This document shows positions 40,124 through 49,557 of a DNA stretch of 64,000 nt, piece by piece. The DNA is from Micromonospora_E sp048060115 (GTDB lineage: Bacteria > Actinomycetota > Actinomycetes > Mycobacteriales > Micromonosporaceae): the NCBI RefSeq assembly GCF_048060115.1, contig NZ_JBHMIM010000031.1:1-64000 (forward strand), in the 5' to 3' direction. The first letter of the stretch is position 1; the number at the start of each line of letters is the position of its first letter. The notes under the pieces are model-generated. The model searched no databases and was not told the origin of the DNA. It saw nothing but the letters and a program-made list of their open reading frames with translations. The position numbers and the translations under genes are program-made.

Positions 40124-41446
40124 TCAGCGGGCGGCTGGGCGGCGGGCGGCTGCTGCCGGCCGGCGGCGGCCGCCCGGACGGCGACCCGGCCGGTTGCCAC
40201 CGCCACCAGCGGCGGCTGAAGAACGCACCGGCGCGGCGGCGACCGTCACCGGCACCCCGCTCGGCGTACGCGCCCCGGTGACCCGGGCCAGCTCGCCGTC
40301 GCCCGGACGCACCCACACCAGCTCCGGCCGGATCTTCGCCGCGGCGAAGAGCCGGTCCATCTCGCGGCGCTGCTCGGGCAGCACCAGGGTGGCCACCATC
40401 CCGGTCGCGCCGGCCCGGGCGGTACGCCCGCCCCGGTGCAGGTAGTCCTTGTGGTCGGCCGGCGGGTCCACGTTGACCACCAGGTTGAGGTCGTCGATGT
40501 GGATGCCCCGGGCCGCGACATCGGTGGCGACCAGCGCGGTGATCTGCCCGGACTTGAACTGCTCCAGGATCCGGTTGCGCTGGCCCTGGGACTTGCCGCC
40601 GTGCAGGGCCGCTGCCCGGACCCCGCTGGCGAGCAGCTGGCGGGCCAGCCGGTCGGCGCGGTGCTTCGTACCGATGAACATGATGACCCGGCCGTCGCGG
40701 GCCGCGATCGCCGCCGCGGCGGCCGGCTTGTCGGCGGCCGAGACGTTGAGCATGTGGTGGGTCATCGCGCTGACCGTGGCGGTACCCGGGTCGACCTGGT
40801 GCGACACCGGGTTGCTGAGGAACTCGCGGACCAGCCGGTCGACTCCACGGTCCAGGGTGGCCGAGAAGAGCATCCGCTGCCCGCCCGGCGCCACCTGGCG
40901 CAGGATCATGGTGACCTGTGGGAGGAAGCCCATGTCGGCCATCTGGTCGGCCTCGTCCAGCACCGCGACGGTGACGTCCTCGAGCCGGCAGGCACCCCGG
41001 TTGACCAGGTCGTTGAGCCGGCCCGGGGTGGCGACGACGATCTCCGCGCCGGAGCGCAACGCGTCCGACTGGCGGCCCAGCGACATGCCGCCGACGACGG
41101 TGACGCAGCGCAGCTTGGCGGCCCGCGCGTACGGCTCGATCGCGGCGGTCACCTGCTGGGCCAGCTCACGGGTGGGGACCAGGACCAGGGCCAGCGGACG
41201 GCCCGGCCGGGCCCGCCGCCCGGCGGTACGGGCGACCAGCGGCAGGCCGAAGGCGAGCGTCTTGCCGGAGCCGGTGCGGCCCCGGCCGAGGACGTCGCGA
41301 CCGGCCAGCGAGTCGGGCAGCGTCGCGGACTGGATCGGGAACGGCTCGTTGATGCCGTTGGCGGTCAGCGCGGCGAGCAGGCTGGCCGGCAGCCCGAAAT
41401 CGGCGAACGACGCCGATTGGGCAGGGTTCAGTGTGGTGGTGCTCAT
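40124..41446 (-). CDS. DEAD-box ATP-dependent RNA helicase
   Basis: 440 aa. The Q motif lies near the N-terminus (SFADFGLPASLLAAL). Walker A GRTGSGKTLAF, DEAD box (LDEADQMADMG), SAT (MLFSATLD) and motif VI HRGGRTARAG are all present. The C-terminal tail is Arg/Pro/Gly-rich, typical of RNA-binding extensions. It probably remodels RNA during ribosome assembly or cold stress; a cold-shock protein gene lies just upstream on the same strand. ATG 41446. Confidence 0.94.
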   Translation of the reverse strand: MSTTTLNPAQSASFADFGLPASLLAALTANGINEPFPIQSATLPDSLAGRDVLGRGRTGSGKTLAFGLPLVARTAGRRARPGRPLALVLVPTRELAQQVTAAIEPYARAAKLRCVTVVGGMSLGRQSDALRSGAEIVVATPGRLNDLVNRGACRLEDVTVAVLDEADQMADMGFLPQVTMILRQVAPGGQRMLFSATLDRGVDRLVREFLSNPVSHQVDPGTATVSAMTHHMLNVSAADKPAAAAAIAARDGRVIMFIGTKHRADRLARQLLASGVRAAALHGGKSQGQRNRILEQFKSGQITALVATDVAARGIHIDDLNLVVNVDPPADHKDYLHRGGRTARAGATGMVATLVLPEQRREMDRLFAAAKIRPELVWVRPGDGELARVTGARTPSGVPVTVAAAPVRSSAAAGGGGNRPGRRPGGRRRPAAAARRPAAR

Positions 41447-41622
41447 GATCGGAAGGACCTTCCGCTAGATGGCACGTAGCGAGGAAGGCGCCAGGCGGCA
41501 GAGCCGCCAGCGGTCACAAGCACGAACCAGGATGCAACAGGATGTGACACGAATCAGAATCTGACCTGCCGTGGCCCGGCCCCCACCAGTCGACGGGAGC
41601 CGGACCGCACGCACAGGGTGTC

Positions 41623-41826
41623 TCAGAGCGGGCGGATGTTCGCCGCCTGCGGGCCCTTCTGGCCCTGGGTGATCTCGAACTCGACCCGCTGGTTCTCGTC
41701 CAGGCTCCGGTAGCCGGAGGACTGGATGGCCGAGAAGTGGGCGAACACGTCGGCGCCGCCCTCATCCGGGGTGATGAAGCCGAAGCCCTTGTCCGCGTTG
41801 AACCACTTGACGGTGCCTACTGCCAT
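41623..41826 (-). CDS. Cold-shock protein (CspA family)
   Basis: 67 aa single-stranded nucleic-acid chaperone with RNP1 KGFGFI and RNP2 VFAHF. ATG 41826 begins MAVGTVKWFN; an ATG nine bases upstream is too close to the GGAG. The region upstream to the adnB terminator (41827-41957) would form a leader of up to about 130 bases, as usual for csp genes. The DEAD-box helicase follows 176 bp downstream. Confidence 0.96.
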   Translation of the reverse strand: MAVGTVKWFNADKGFGFITPDEGGADVFAHFSAIQSSGYRSLDENQRVEFEITQGQKGPQAANIRPL

Positions 41827-41957
41827 GTAACTCATTCTCCTTGACGGAACGATCGGTCCCGAGACTGCCTGCGGGCCGATGGAAGATCCACGCTGCTACG
41901 CGGATCGGCGTCGCGGTGCTGATCGCCCCATCCGGAACTGAGCCCGGACACAACAAA

Positions 41958-41988
41958 GAGCGCCTGGGCCGAGACCCCACAGGCGCTC
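41958..41988 (-). terminator. Rho-independent terminator after adnB
   Basis: On the minus strand GAGCGCCTG pairs with CAGGCGCTC and is followed by TTTGTTGT. It separates adnB (stop at 42066) from the cold-shock gene, so that gene needs its own promoter between 41827 and 41957. Confidence 0.75.
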
Positions 41989-42065
41989 GCACTGTCACTG
42001 TGACCGGCCGGCCGGGCGAACCCGGGGACGGCACGGGGAACCAAAACTGCAACACCGCCAGGCTA

Positions 42066-45000
42066 TCACGAATCCGGCGCTTCACCCAGCAACGGCAAGT
42101 CACTGATCAAGGCGGCCAGCCCGGACCGGTCCAGCAGGTCGGCCGGGCGGACCGTCACCCCGTCCCGGACGTAGTGGAACGCCGCCCGTACCTGCTCCAC
42201 CGGCACCCCCGCCAGGTCCGCCCAGGCAAGCCGGTACGCGGCCAACTGCACCGTGGCCGCGGTCTCGGCCACCCCGGTCGGTTGCCGACCCGTCTTCCAG
42301 TCCACCACGTCGTAGCGGCCGGCCAGCCCGGCGAACACCGCGTCCATCCGGCCGCGTACCACCACCCCGGCGATCACCGTGGCGAACGGCACCTCCACCT
42401 CCACCGGGGTCCGCCCGGCCCACTCGCTGGCCAGGAACCGCTCCTGCAACTCCAGCAACGCCTCGTCCGGGGCGGCGTCGGCGTCGGCCGCGCCCGGCAA
42501 CTCGTCGACGTCCAACAGCCGGTCCACCCCGAACCGCTGCTCCAGCCAGGCGTGGAACGCGGTCCCCCGGCGGGCGTACGGATCCGGCCGGTTCGGCAAC
42601 GGCCGGCGCAGCGTACGGGCCAGCGCGAACCGGTCCCGGCGCAACGCCACCAGCTGCGACACCGACAGCTGCTCGGGCAGCGCTACGTCCACCGGCCCCA
42701 CCCCCTGCGCCAGTTGCTCCCGCTCGGCGAGCAGAATCCGCGCCTCCCGCCACCAGGACCGCCCCTGCGGATCCGGCTCGTCGCCGGACGGCCCGCCGGC
42801 GGGCAGCAACTCGGCGGCGGCCGGCGGCCGGTCGCCGACGCGCTCCATCGCCTGACGGACCAACCCGGCCGCCTCCGCGACCCGGGGCCGCAGCGAACCC
42901 AGCGGATCCGCCGGCCACTCGGCCCGCACCGTCACCTCGTCGATCGGGTTCGACGCCCCCGGCAACGGCTCCGGCGCCCAGCGGTCCACCACCCCGGCAC
43001 CGGCCAGGCAGTCGTCGTGGACCTCCTGCAGAAAGACCGACGGCCCGCGGTGGCGTTTCACCCCGGCCCCCCACCAGTAGCCCGAGCAGAGCAGCAGCCG
43101 ACGCGGCCGGGTGATCGCCACGTACGCCAGCCGCCGCTCCTCCCGCTCGTCGTGCTCGCGCCACCGCTTGCCGAACCCGGTCAGCTCCCGCTCCACCGCT
43201 TTCTGGTCCTCGGCCTCCTCAAGATCCAGCACCGGCAGCCCGTCGGCGTCGCCACGCAGCGGGAACGGCAGCACCCCCAGCCCGTACAGGTAGTGGTCGG
43301 AGCCGCGCACCGGGCCCGGCCACACGTCGCGGGTCAGCCCGGCAACCGACACCACGTCCCATTCGAGACCCTTCGCGGCATGCGCGGTGAGGATCTGCAC
43401 CGCGCCGGAGACCACGTCGACCTCGCCCGGGCTGAGCCCGCGCTCCTCGTCCTCGGCGGCGGCCAGGAAGGCCAGGAACGACGACAGGGTCGCGCTGTCG
43501 GACTCGCCGGCGAACCGGGCGGCGACGTCGCCCAGTGCGTCGAGGTGTCCCCGGGCCAGGCCGGCGTCCCCGCCGCTGCCGGCGCCACCGGCGCGCACCG
43601 CCACCTCCACGTCCAACCCGACGGTCCGCTCGATGTCGGCGATCAGATCCGGCAACGACTGGTCCAGCCGGTGGCGCAGCGACGCCAACTCCCGCCCGTA
43701 CGCGCGCAGCCGTGCGAAGCCCTCGGCCGAGTAGAGCTGGGCCGGACCGGGATCGGCCAACGCCTCGACCAGGCTCGCCTCGTCGAGGTTGTCGACCACG
43801 ATCTCCGGCTCGGCGGCTCTGCCGGCGGCGCCGGAGCGGGGCAGGTCCCGGCGGGTGTCGGCGATCGCCCGGGCCCGCCGGTGCAGCGCCACCAGGTCAC
43901 GCGGCCCGATCCGCCACCGCGCCCCGGTCAGCAGCCGCAGCAGGGCGGCACCGTCGGTCGGGTCGGCCAGCACCCGCAGCGTACAGACGACGTCGCGGAC
44001 CTCCGGGGTGTCCAGCAGGCCGCCGAGACCGACCACCTCGACCGGTAGCCCCCGGGCCCGCAGCGCCGACTCGATCGCCGGGATCTGGCTCCGGACCCGG
44101 ACCAGCACCGCGCTGGTCGGCCGGGCCTCGACCGGGATCTCGTCGCCCCGACCGGGATCCACGCCGGCCGCGCCGCGCCAGGCGGCCAGCATGCTGTCGG
44201 CGATCCACTCGGCCTCGGCGAGTACCGAGTCCAGCAACGCGCAGTGCACGGTAGCGGCCGGTGCGCCGCCGGCGGTGCGACCCGGGATCGGCGGGGCCAC
44301 CTTGGCGGCGGCGGCCAGCGCCGCCACCCGGGCCCCGGCCGAACGCAGCGGGCCGGACACCTGGTTGGCGACGCTGAGGATCTCCGGCCGGTTACGCCAG
44401 CTGGTGGTCAGGGTGAGCGCGGAGGCCGGGTTGCCGTCGACGCGGGTGAACTCGGTCGGGAACCGGTCCAGGGTGCCGGCGCTCGCCCCCCGCCAGCCGT
44501 AGATCGACTGGCACGGGTCACCGACGGCGACCACCGGATGCCCGACGCCGAACAACGACCGCAACATCACCACCTGGGCGTGGCTGGTGTCCTGGTACTC
44601 GTCGAGCAGCACCACCCGGTAACGGTCGCGCTCCGACTCCCCCACCGCCGGGTGGTCGCGGGTCACCTGTGCCGCCCGGGACATCTGGTCGGCGAAGTCC
44701 ATCGCCTCGAAGTCGGCCTTGCGCTGCTGGTACGCGCGGACCAACGGCAGCAGCCGCAGCCGGATCTGCTGGATCGCCAACGCCCGCCTGACGTCGGCGT
44801 ACACCCGGCCGGGCCGTGACTGCACCTCGGCGAAGAACCGACCGGTCCACCCCGCCAGCTGGTCCGGGGTGACCAGATGCTCGGCCAGCTCACCGGCGAG
44901 GGCCAACACCGCGTCGGTGACCGTGCCCGGCGCCCGGTCCACCTCGGACATGTCACCGTCGTAGTTGCGGACCAGGAAGTCGACGATCTGCCAGCGGGAC

Positions 45001-45479
45001 GCCTCGGTGAGCAGCCGGGCGGACGGTTCGAACCCGGCGCGCAGCCCGTGCTCGGTGACCACCCGGGCGGCGTACGAGTGGTAGGTGGCGACCATCGGCT
45101 CGCCGGCGAGCGGATCCTCGTCGGCCCGGCGGCCCTCCCGGCCGACCTGCCGGACCAGCTGCCCGAGCCGGGTCCGGATCCGGTGCCCCAGCTCCCCGGC
45201 CGCCTTGCGGGTGAACGTCAGTCCGAGCACCTGCTCCGGGCGGACCTGGTCGTTGGCGACCAGCCAGACGACCCGGGCGGCCATCGTCTCCGTCTTGCCG
45301 GAACCGGCACCGGCGACCACCAGCAGCGGCTCCACCGGCGCGGCGATGATCGCCGCCTGCTCCGGTGTCGGCGGCGGCAGTTTCAGCAGCCGGGACAGCT
45401 CCTGCGGGGTGTAGCGCGGGCCGGAGTCGGCGCGGCGACGCGGCGACGGCGTGGCGGCGAACAGCGACTGTTGAGTCAA
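42066..45479 (-). CDS. adnB: AdnB-type helicase-nuclease subunit
   Basis: 1137 aa. Subunit of the actinobacterial AdnAB complex that resects double-strand DNA breaks. An N-terminal UvrD-like motor has Walker A GAGSGKTET (about 58-66), DEYQDTSHAQ and VAITRPRRL. A C-terminal RecB-family nuclease has GTAFHAWLEQRFG and catalytic VVDWKTG (about 1060). The start is a TTG at 45479 that overlaps the adnA stop (TTGA), continuing the coupled-translation pattern; a much longer in-frame reading into adnA is rejected. It matches Rv3201c in type and order and is followed by a terminator at 41958. Confidence 0.94.
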   Translation of the reverse strand: MTQQSLFAATPSPRRRADSGPRYTPQELSRLLKLPPPTPEQAAIIAAPVEPLLVVAGAGSGKTETMAARVVWLVANDQVRPEQVLGLTFTRKAAGELGHRIRTRLGQLVRQVGREGRRADEDPLAGEPMVATYHSYAARVVTEHGLRAGFEPSARLLTEASRWQIVDFLVRNYDGDMSEVDRAPGTVTDAVLALAGELAEHLVTPDQLAGWTGRFFAEVQSRPGRVYADVRRALAIQQIRLRLLPLVRAYQQRKADFEAMDFADQMSRAAQVTRDHPAVGESERDRYRVVLLDEYQDTSHAQVVMLRSLFGVGHPVVAVGDPCQSIYGWRGASAGTLDRFPTEFTRVDGNPASALTLTTSWRNRPEILSVANQVSGPLRSAGARVAALAAAAKVAPPIPGRTAGGAPAATVHCALLDSVLAEAEWIADSMLAAWRGAAGVDPGRGDEIPVEARPTSAVLVRVRSQIPAIESALRARGLPVEVVGLGGLLDTPEVRDVVCTLRVLADPTDGAALLRLLTGARWRIGPRDLVALHRRARAIADTRRDLPRSGAAGRAAEPEIVVDNLDEASLVEALADPGPAQLYSAEGFARLRAYGRELASLRHRLDQSLPDLIADIERTVGLDVEVAVRAGGAGSGGDAGLARGHLDALGDVAARFAGESDSATLSSFLAFLAAAEDEERGLSPGEVDVVSGAVQILTAHAAKGLEWDVVSVAGLTRDVWPGPVRGSDHYLYGLGVLPFPLRGDADGLPVLDLEEAEDQKAVERELTGFGKRWREHDEREERRLAYVAITRPRRLLLCSGYWWGAGVKRHRGPSVFLQEVHDDCLAGAGVVDRWAPEPLPGASNPIDEVTVRAEWPADPLGSLRPRVAEAAGLVRQAMERVGDRPPAAAELLPAGGPSGDEPDPQGRSWWREARILLAEREQLAQGVGPVDVALPEQLSVSQLVALRRDRFALARTLRRPLPNRPDPYARRGTAFHAWLEQRFGVDRLLDVDELPGAADADAAPDEALLELQERFLASEWAGRTPVEVEVPFATVIAGVVVRGRMDAVFAGLAGRYDVVDWKTGRQPTGVAETAATVQLAAYRLAWADLAGVPVEQVRAAFHYVRDGVTVRPADLLDRSGLAALISDLPLLGEAPDS

Positions 45480-48400
45480 CCGTGCTCCCCTGGTCGCTCG
45501 ACGACGGGTGGCCCGGCGGCCGGCGGCCCGCCGGACGGTGGTTCGACGACCTGGCGTCCCTTGCCGGACACCGGGCAGCTGGTCTTCACCGGGCAGACCC
45601 GGCAGCTGGAGTTGGCCACCGCGGAGAAGGTCGACGCGGCCATCGTCTGCGCGGTCCGCCGGACCATCGCCGTCGCCCAGCCGGCGTCGTCGGTGTCGGC
45701 CAACGACGGCTGCTGCTGCTCCTTCGCCTCCTTGACTCCGGTGCCGAGCTGCACCAGCGACGCGCCGCCGGAGTCGTCGCCGTACTCGGCGAACGCCCCC
45801 GCCTCGACCGCCGCCTGGTAGGCACCCAGCTGCGGATGCTCGGCCAGCTCGGCGGCGGTCACCGAGGTCGACTTGCCGGTCTTGAGGTCGATCACCACCA
45901 GTCGTCCGTCGGCGTCGATCTCCAACCGGTCCACCCGGCCGGTCAGCTCCACCGGCCGCTGCGGGTCGTCCAGCCGTACGGTGAACTCGTGCTCGATGGC
46001 GAGCAGCCGGCGCGGGTTGCTGGCCAGCCAGCGCAGCAGCTTGTCGACCATGCCTTCGGCGCGGGCCAGCTCCGGGCCGGCCATCCAGCGGGCAGCCAGG
46101 TCGATCGCGTCGAACCGGGCGGCGACGTACTCCAGGAGCTTCGCCCGGTCGACGCTGGCGTCCTCGGCGAGCATCGCCGCCGCGTGCACCAGGTTGCCGA
46201 CGCCGGCCGCCGCACTCGGCTCGCCCCGACCGCCGTGCCGTTCCAGCAGCCAGCGCAGGCTGCACCGCAGCGCGCTCTCCATGGTCGACGGGGTGACCCG
46301 CACCGACTCGCCGTCGTCGACCAGCGGCCGGTCGTCCGACAGCGCCCGCAGCCCCCACCAGTCGTCCGGGTGGGCGCCGGGCACCCCGGCGACCGCCAGC
46401 CGGCCCAGCACCGCGGCGGCCTCGTGCCGGCGAGAAGGCTCCGCCGCCTGGTCGGTGACCGCCGAACGCAACTCGGCGACCAGCGCCGGCAGGGTCAACG
46501 ACCGCGGCGGCCGGCCGACCGGCAGCGTCGGCACCTCCGCGCCGTCGGAATCCTGCACTGTCGACAGGCCGAGCTCGTGCAGGAACCGGCTCGGCTGTTC
46601 CTCGTTGTCCAGCCCACCGACCCCGGCGGAGGCGACCGCGGTGACCAGCAGCCGTCGTCGGGCCCGGGTCACCGCCACGTAGAACAACCGGCGCTCCTCG
46701 TCGAGCAACGCCGACGTCTGCGCCACCAGCGACGCGGCCAGTCCGGCACCGTCGGCCCGGCCGGTGAGCACGTCCACCAGCCGCTCCGAGCCGAGCAGGC
46801 TGCCGCGCAGCCGCAGGTCCGGCCAGACGCCTTCCTGCACTCCGGCGACCGCCACCACGTCCCATTCGAGCCCTTTGGCGGCGTGTGCGGTGAGCAGCCG
46901 GACCGCCTCACCCCGGTCGCCGCTGGGCGCCAGCGTGTCGGCCGGCAGCTGCTGGCCGAGCACGTGGTCGAGGAACACCTCGGTCCGGGCGCCGGGCAGC
47001 CGGTCGACGAACCTCGCCGCCGCGTCGAACAACGCCATCACCGCGTCGAGGTCGCGGTCGGCGGCGGCGGCCCGCCACCGGCCGGCCGTGTCGGTCAACC
47101 CACCCACCTGTACGGCACCGGCCGGCCCGGCCGGGGTCCGGCCCCGCACGATCGCGCCGAACCAGCGGTCGGCCAGCCCACTGGTGTGCCACACCGCCCA
47201 GAGCACGTCCTCCACCGTCGCTCCGGCGCGGGTGGCGGTGTCCCGGCCGGTCGCCAGCAGCGCCGCGACCGCCTGCGCCGGCGCCGCCCAGCGGCGATCG
47301 ATCGCGGCGAGTTCCGCCGGATCCCGCAGCGCGTCGACCAGCAGCTCACCGGAGGGCCGCCGATCCCCGGCGGCCAGCGCCAGTGCCCGCAGCCCCTGGC
47401 GCAGCCGTCGCTCGGCCAGCGGATCCGCCCCGCCCAGCGGGGAGTGCAGCAGCGCGACCGCCGCTTCCTCGTCGAGCCGCGCCGGCTCGAGCGCGCAGCG
47501 CAGCAACAGCAGTAGCGGCGCGACCGCCGGCTGCCGGTGCAGCGGCAGGTCCTCGGCGTGCACCACGGTCGGCACACCGGTGACGTGCAGTGCCCGCTGC
47601 AGTGGCGGCAACTGCAGCGTGGTCGAGCGCACGATCACCGCCATCCGGGACCAGGGCACGCCGTCGATCAGATGCGCCACCCGCAACGCGTGCGCCAGAT
47701 AGCTGGCTTCGCTGGTCGCCGACCGGAAGACGCGGACCTGCGCGACGTCACCGCCGGACCGCTCGGTCGACGGACCACCCGTCGAGGATCGGCCCGTCTC
47801 CGCCGGGCCGGGCGCGGTTGCCGCCGGGCGTAGGTCGCGATGCCCGGCCGGGCCGCGCAGCCGACGGGCGACCCGGCCGGTCACCGCCAGCAGCGCCGGG
47901 TCGGCGCGGTGACCGACCGGCAGCACGATCTGCCGGGCCACCGCCCCGGAAGCGGTCCGGAACCGGAGCCCGAAGGCCGGCACGATCCCCGGATCGGCAC
48001 CCCGGAAGGCGTACGTGGAAGAGTCCGGGTCGGCGAACGCGACCAGCGTCCGGCCACCGCCGGCGATCAGGTCGAGCAGCCCCACCTGGGCGGGATCGGT
48101 GTCGGCCAACTCGTCGACGTAGACGTAGGACAGTCGGCGGCGCTCGGCGTCCAGCAGCGGCGGGTCGTCGGTGAGCAGCCCGGCGGCGGCCCGGACCAGC
48201 TCGGCGTGGTCGTAGCCCACCGAGCCCCGGTTGCTGACGTCACGCAACGCGAGGACGGCGACGTACTGGCGCAGGAAGCGGGCGGCGGCGGGCCAGTCGG
48301 CCCGGCCCAGCCGCTCGCCGAGCCGAGCCAGCTCGACCGGGCCGATGCCCCGTTCGGTGGCCCGCTGCAGCAGGTCGCGCAGTTGGGTGGCGAACGCCCG

Positions 48401-48940
48401 GGTCGGCAGCGCGGCGCGCAGGTCACTCGGCCAGCCCACCGGGTCGCCGATCTGGTCGCCGATCTGTTCACCGGGCCGGCCCGGTGAGGAGTCGCCCGGT
48501 TGCGGGCCGGCGACGTCCAGCAGTTCGCGGATGATCAGATCCTGTTCGGGGCCGGTGAGCAGCCGCGGCGACGGCTCGCCCCGCTCGGCGGCGGCTCGAC
48601 GCAACAGGCCGAACGCGTAGCCGGGAAACGTGCGTACCAGGGGTTCGTGCAGCACCCGCCGGGATCCGACGGCGATGGCCGCCTCGATCCGCGCGCGCAG
48701 TTCGCTGGCGGCCCGCCGGTTGAAGGTGAGCACCAGGATCCGCTCCGGATCGGTGCCCTCGGCGATGCGCGCGGCGACCGCCGCCACCAGGGTGCTGGTC
48801 TTGCCGGTGCCGGGGCCGCCGACGACCAGCAGCGGTCCGTCGGTGTGTGCGACCACGGCGCGCTGCGCGGGATCGTCGATCCGCGCCGGCTCGGCCTTCG
48901 CCGGCCGACGAACCAGCCGGTACGCCTGCACGCCGTTCAT
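45476..48940 (-). CDS. adnA: AdnA-type helicase-nuclease subunit with Fe-S cluster
   Basis: 1154 aa. Walker A GGPGTGKTST (about 42-51) and a UvrD-like motor occupy the N-terminal two thirds. The C-terminal RecB nuclease domain carries VVIDLKTGKS. Four cysteines expected for the AddB/AdnA-type iron-sulfur staple are present: one in MESALRCSLRW and three in CRVCPVKTSCP near the C-terminus. ATG 48940 with GGTGAG upstream. It forms a heterodimer with AdnB for break resection; gene order adnA-adnB as in M. tuberculosis Rv3202c-Rv3201c. Confidence 0.94.
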   Translation of the reverse strand: MNGVQAYRLVRRPAKAEPARIDDPAQRAVVAHTDGPLLVVGGPGTGKTSTLVAAVAARIAEGTDPERILVLTFNRRAASELRARIEAAIAVGSRRVLHEPLVRTFPGYAFGLLRRAAAERGEPSPRLLTGPEQDLIIRELLDVAGPQPGDSSPGRPGEQIGDQIGDPVGWPSDLRAALPTRAFATQLRDLLQRATERGIGPVELARLGERLGRADWPAAARFLRQYVAVLALRDVSNRGSVGYDHAELVRAAAGLLTDDPPLLDAERRRLSYVYVDELADTDPAQVGLLDLIAGGGRTLVAFADPDSSTYAFRGADPGIVPAFGLRFRTASGAVARQIVLPVGHRADPALLAVTGRVARRLRGPAGHRDLRPAATAPGPAETGRSSTGGPSTERSGGDVAQVRVFRSATSEASYLAHALRVAHLIDGVPWSRMAVIVRSTTLQLPPLQRALHVTGVPTVVHAEDLPLHRQPAVAPLLLLLRCALEPARLDEEAAVALLHSPLGGADPLAERRLRQGLRALALAAGDRRPSGELLVDALRDPAELAAIDRRWAAPAQAVAALLATGRDTATRAGATVEDVLWAVWHTSGLADRWFGAIVRGRTPAGPAGAVQVGGLTDTAGRWRAAAADRDLDAVMALFDAAARFVDRLPGARTEVFLDHVLGQQLPADTLAPSGDRGEAVRLLTAHAAKGLEWDVVAVAGVQEGVWPDLRLRGSLLGSERLVDVLTGRADGAGLAASLVAQTSALLDEERRLFYVAVTRARRRLLVTAVASAGVGGLDNEEQPSRFLHELGLSTVQDSDGAEVPTLPVGRPPRSLTLPALVAELRSAVTDQAAEPSRRHEAAAVLGRLAVAGVPGAHPDDWWGLRALSDDRPLVDDGESVRVTPSTMESALRCSLRWLLERHGGRGEPSAAAGVGNLVHAAAMLAEDASVDRAKLLEYVAARFDAIDLAARWMAGPELARAEGMVDKLLRWLASNPRRLLAIEHEFTVRLDDPQRPVELTGRVDRLEIDADGRLVVIDLKTGKSTSVTAAELAEHPQLGAYQAAVEAGAFAEYGDDSGGASLVQLGTGVKEAKEQQQPSLADTDDAGWATAMVRRTAQTMAASTFSAVANSSCRVCPVKTSCPVSGKGRQVVEPPSGGPPAAGPPVVERPGEHG

Positions 48941-48998
48941 CTCACCACGTCGAGCGGACAGCAGTCGGTGCCCGGGTGGCCGGCCGTCGCTGGTGGCC

Positions 48999-49544
48999 TC
49001 ACCCCAGTCGGGTCTCGATGGCGTCGAGTGCCGCCGGCACCGAGTCGACGACGATCAACAGGTCGCGGGCGGACCGCCCGACGAATTCGGTGTCGGCGAG
49101 CGCGTCCAGCCAGCCCAGCAGCCCCTGGTAGAAGCCGTCGACGTCGACCACCACGACCGGTTTGCGGTGCATCCCGAGCACCGCCGTGGTCCACACCTCG
49201 AACAGTTCGTCCAGGGTGCCGAGCCCGCCCGGCAGGGTGATGAAGGCGTCCGACTTCTCGATCATCAACGTCTTGCGGCTGGCCATCCCGTCGGTGACGA
49301 CCAGCTCGTCGGAGTGGGTGTCGGCGACCTCGAGGTCGACCAGCGGTTGCGGGATCACGCCGAGCGTGTGGCCCCCGGCGGACCTGGTGCCGTCGGCCAG
49401 CGCCCCCATCATGCCGACACAGCCGCCGCCGGAGACCAGGCGGTGGCCCCGGGTCGCCAACTCCCGACCGGTCTGGGTCGCCAGGTCGAGCCAGCGCTGG
49501 TCGAGGGTGCGCGACGACGCGCAGAAGACTCCGATGGCGGCCAT
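48999..49544 (-). CDS. LOG-family protein (cytokinin riboside monophosphate phosphoribohydrolase-like)
   Basis: 181 aa. SLOG-fold LOG protein with nucleotide loop SGGGCVGMMGALAD, the conserved SRKTLMIEKSD, and the catalytic PGGLGTLDELFE. LOG enzymes hydrolyse nucleoside 5'-monophosphates, releasing the base, and in some actinobacteria make cytokinins. ATG 49544 with GAGAGG upstream. It lies 13 bp downstream of a second LOG-family gene, so the two form an operon that may continue toward adnA. Confidence 0.93.
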   Translation of the reverse strand: MAAIGVFCASSRTLDQRWLDLATQTGRELATRGHRLVSGGGCVGMMGALADGTRSAGGHTLGVIPQPLVDLEVADTHSDELVVTDGMASRKTLMIEKSDAFITLPGGLGTLDELFEVWTTAVLGMHRKPVVVVDVDGFYQGLLGWLDALADTEFVGRSARDLLIVVDSVPAALDAIETRLG

Positions 49545-49557
49545 GCCTGTTCTCCTC

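Noticed and set aside
41494..41508. GGCGGC-AGA-GCCGCC hairpin between the cold-shock and helicase genes, considered as a terminator
   Set aside because: Only 6 bp, no T tract, and close to the helicase start; it may equally be part of the helicase leader.
45480..46865. Upstream in-frame extension of adnB
   Set aside because: Overlaps adnA antisense-free but out of frame with low-complexity residues; the TTGA junction gives a sound start.
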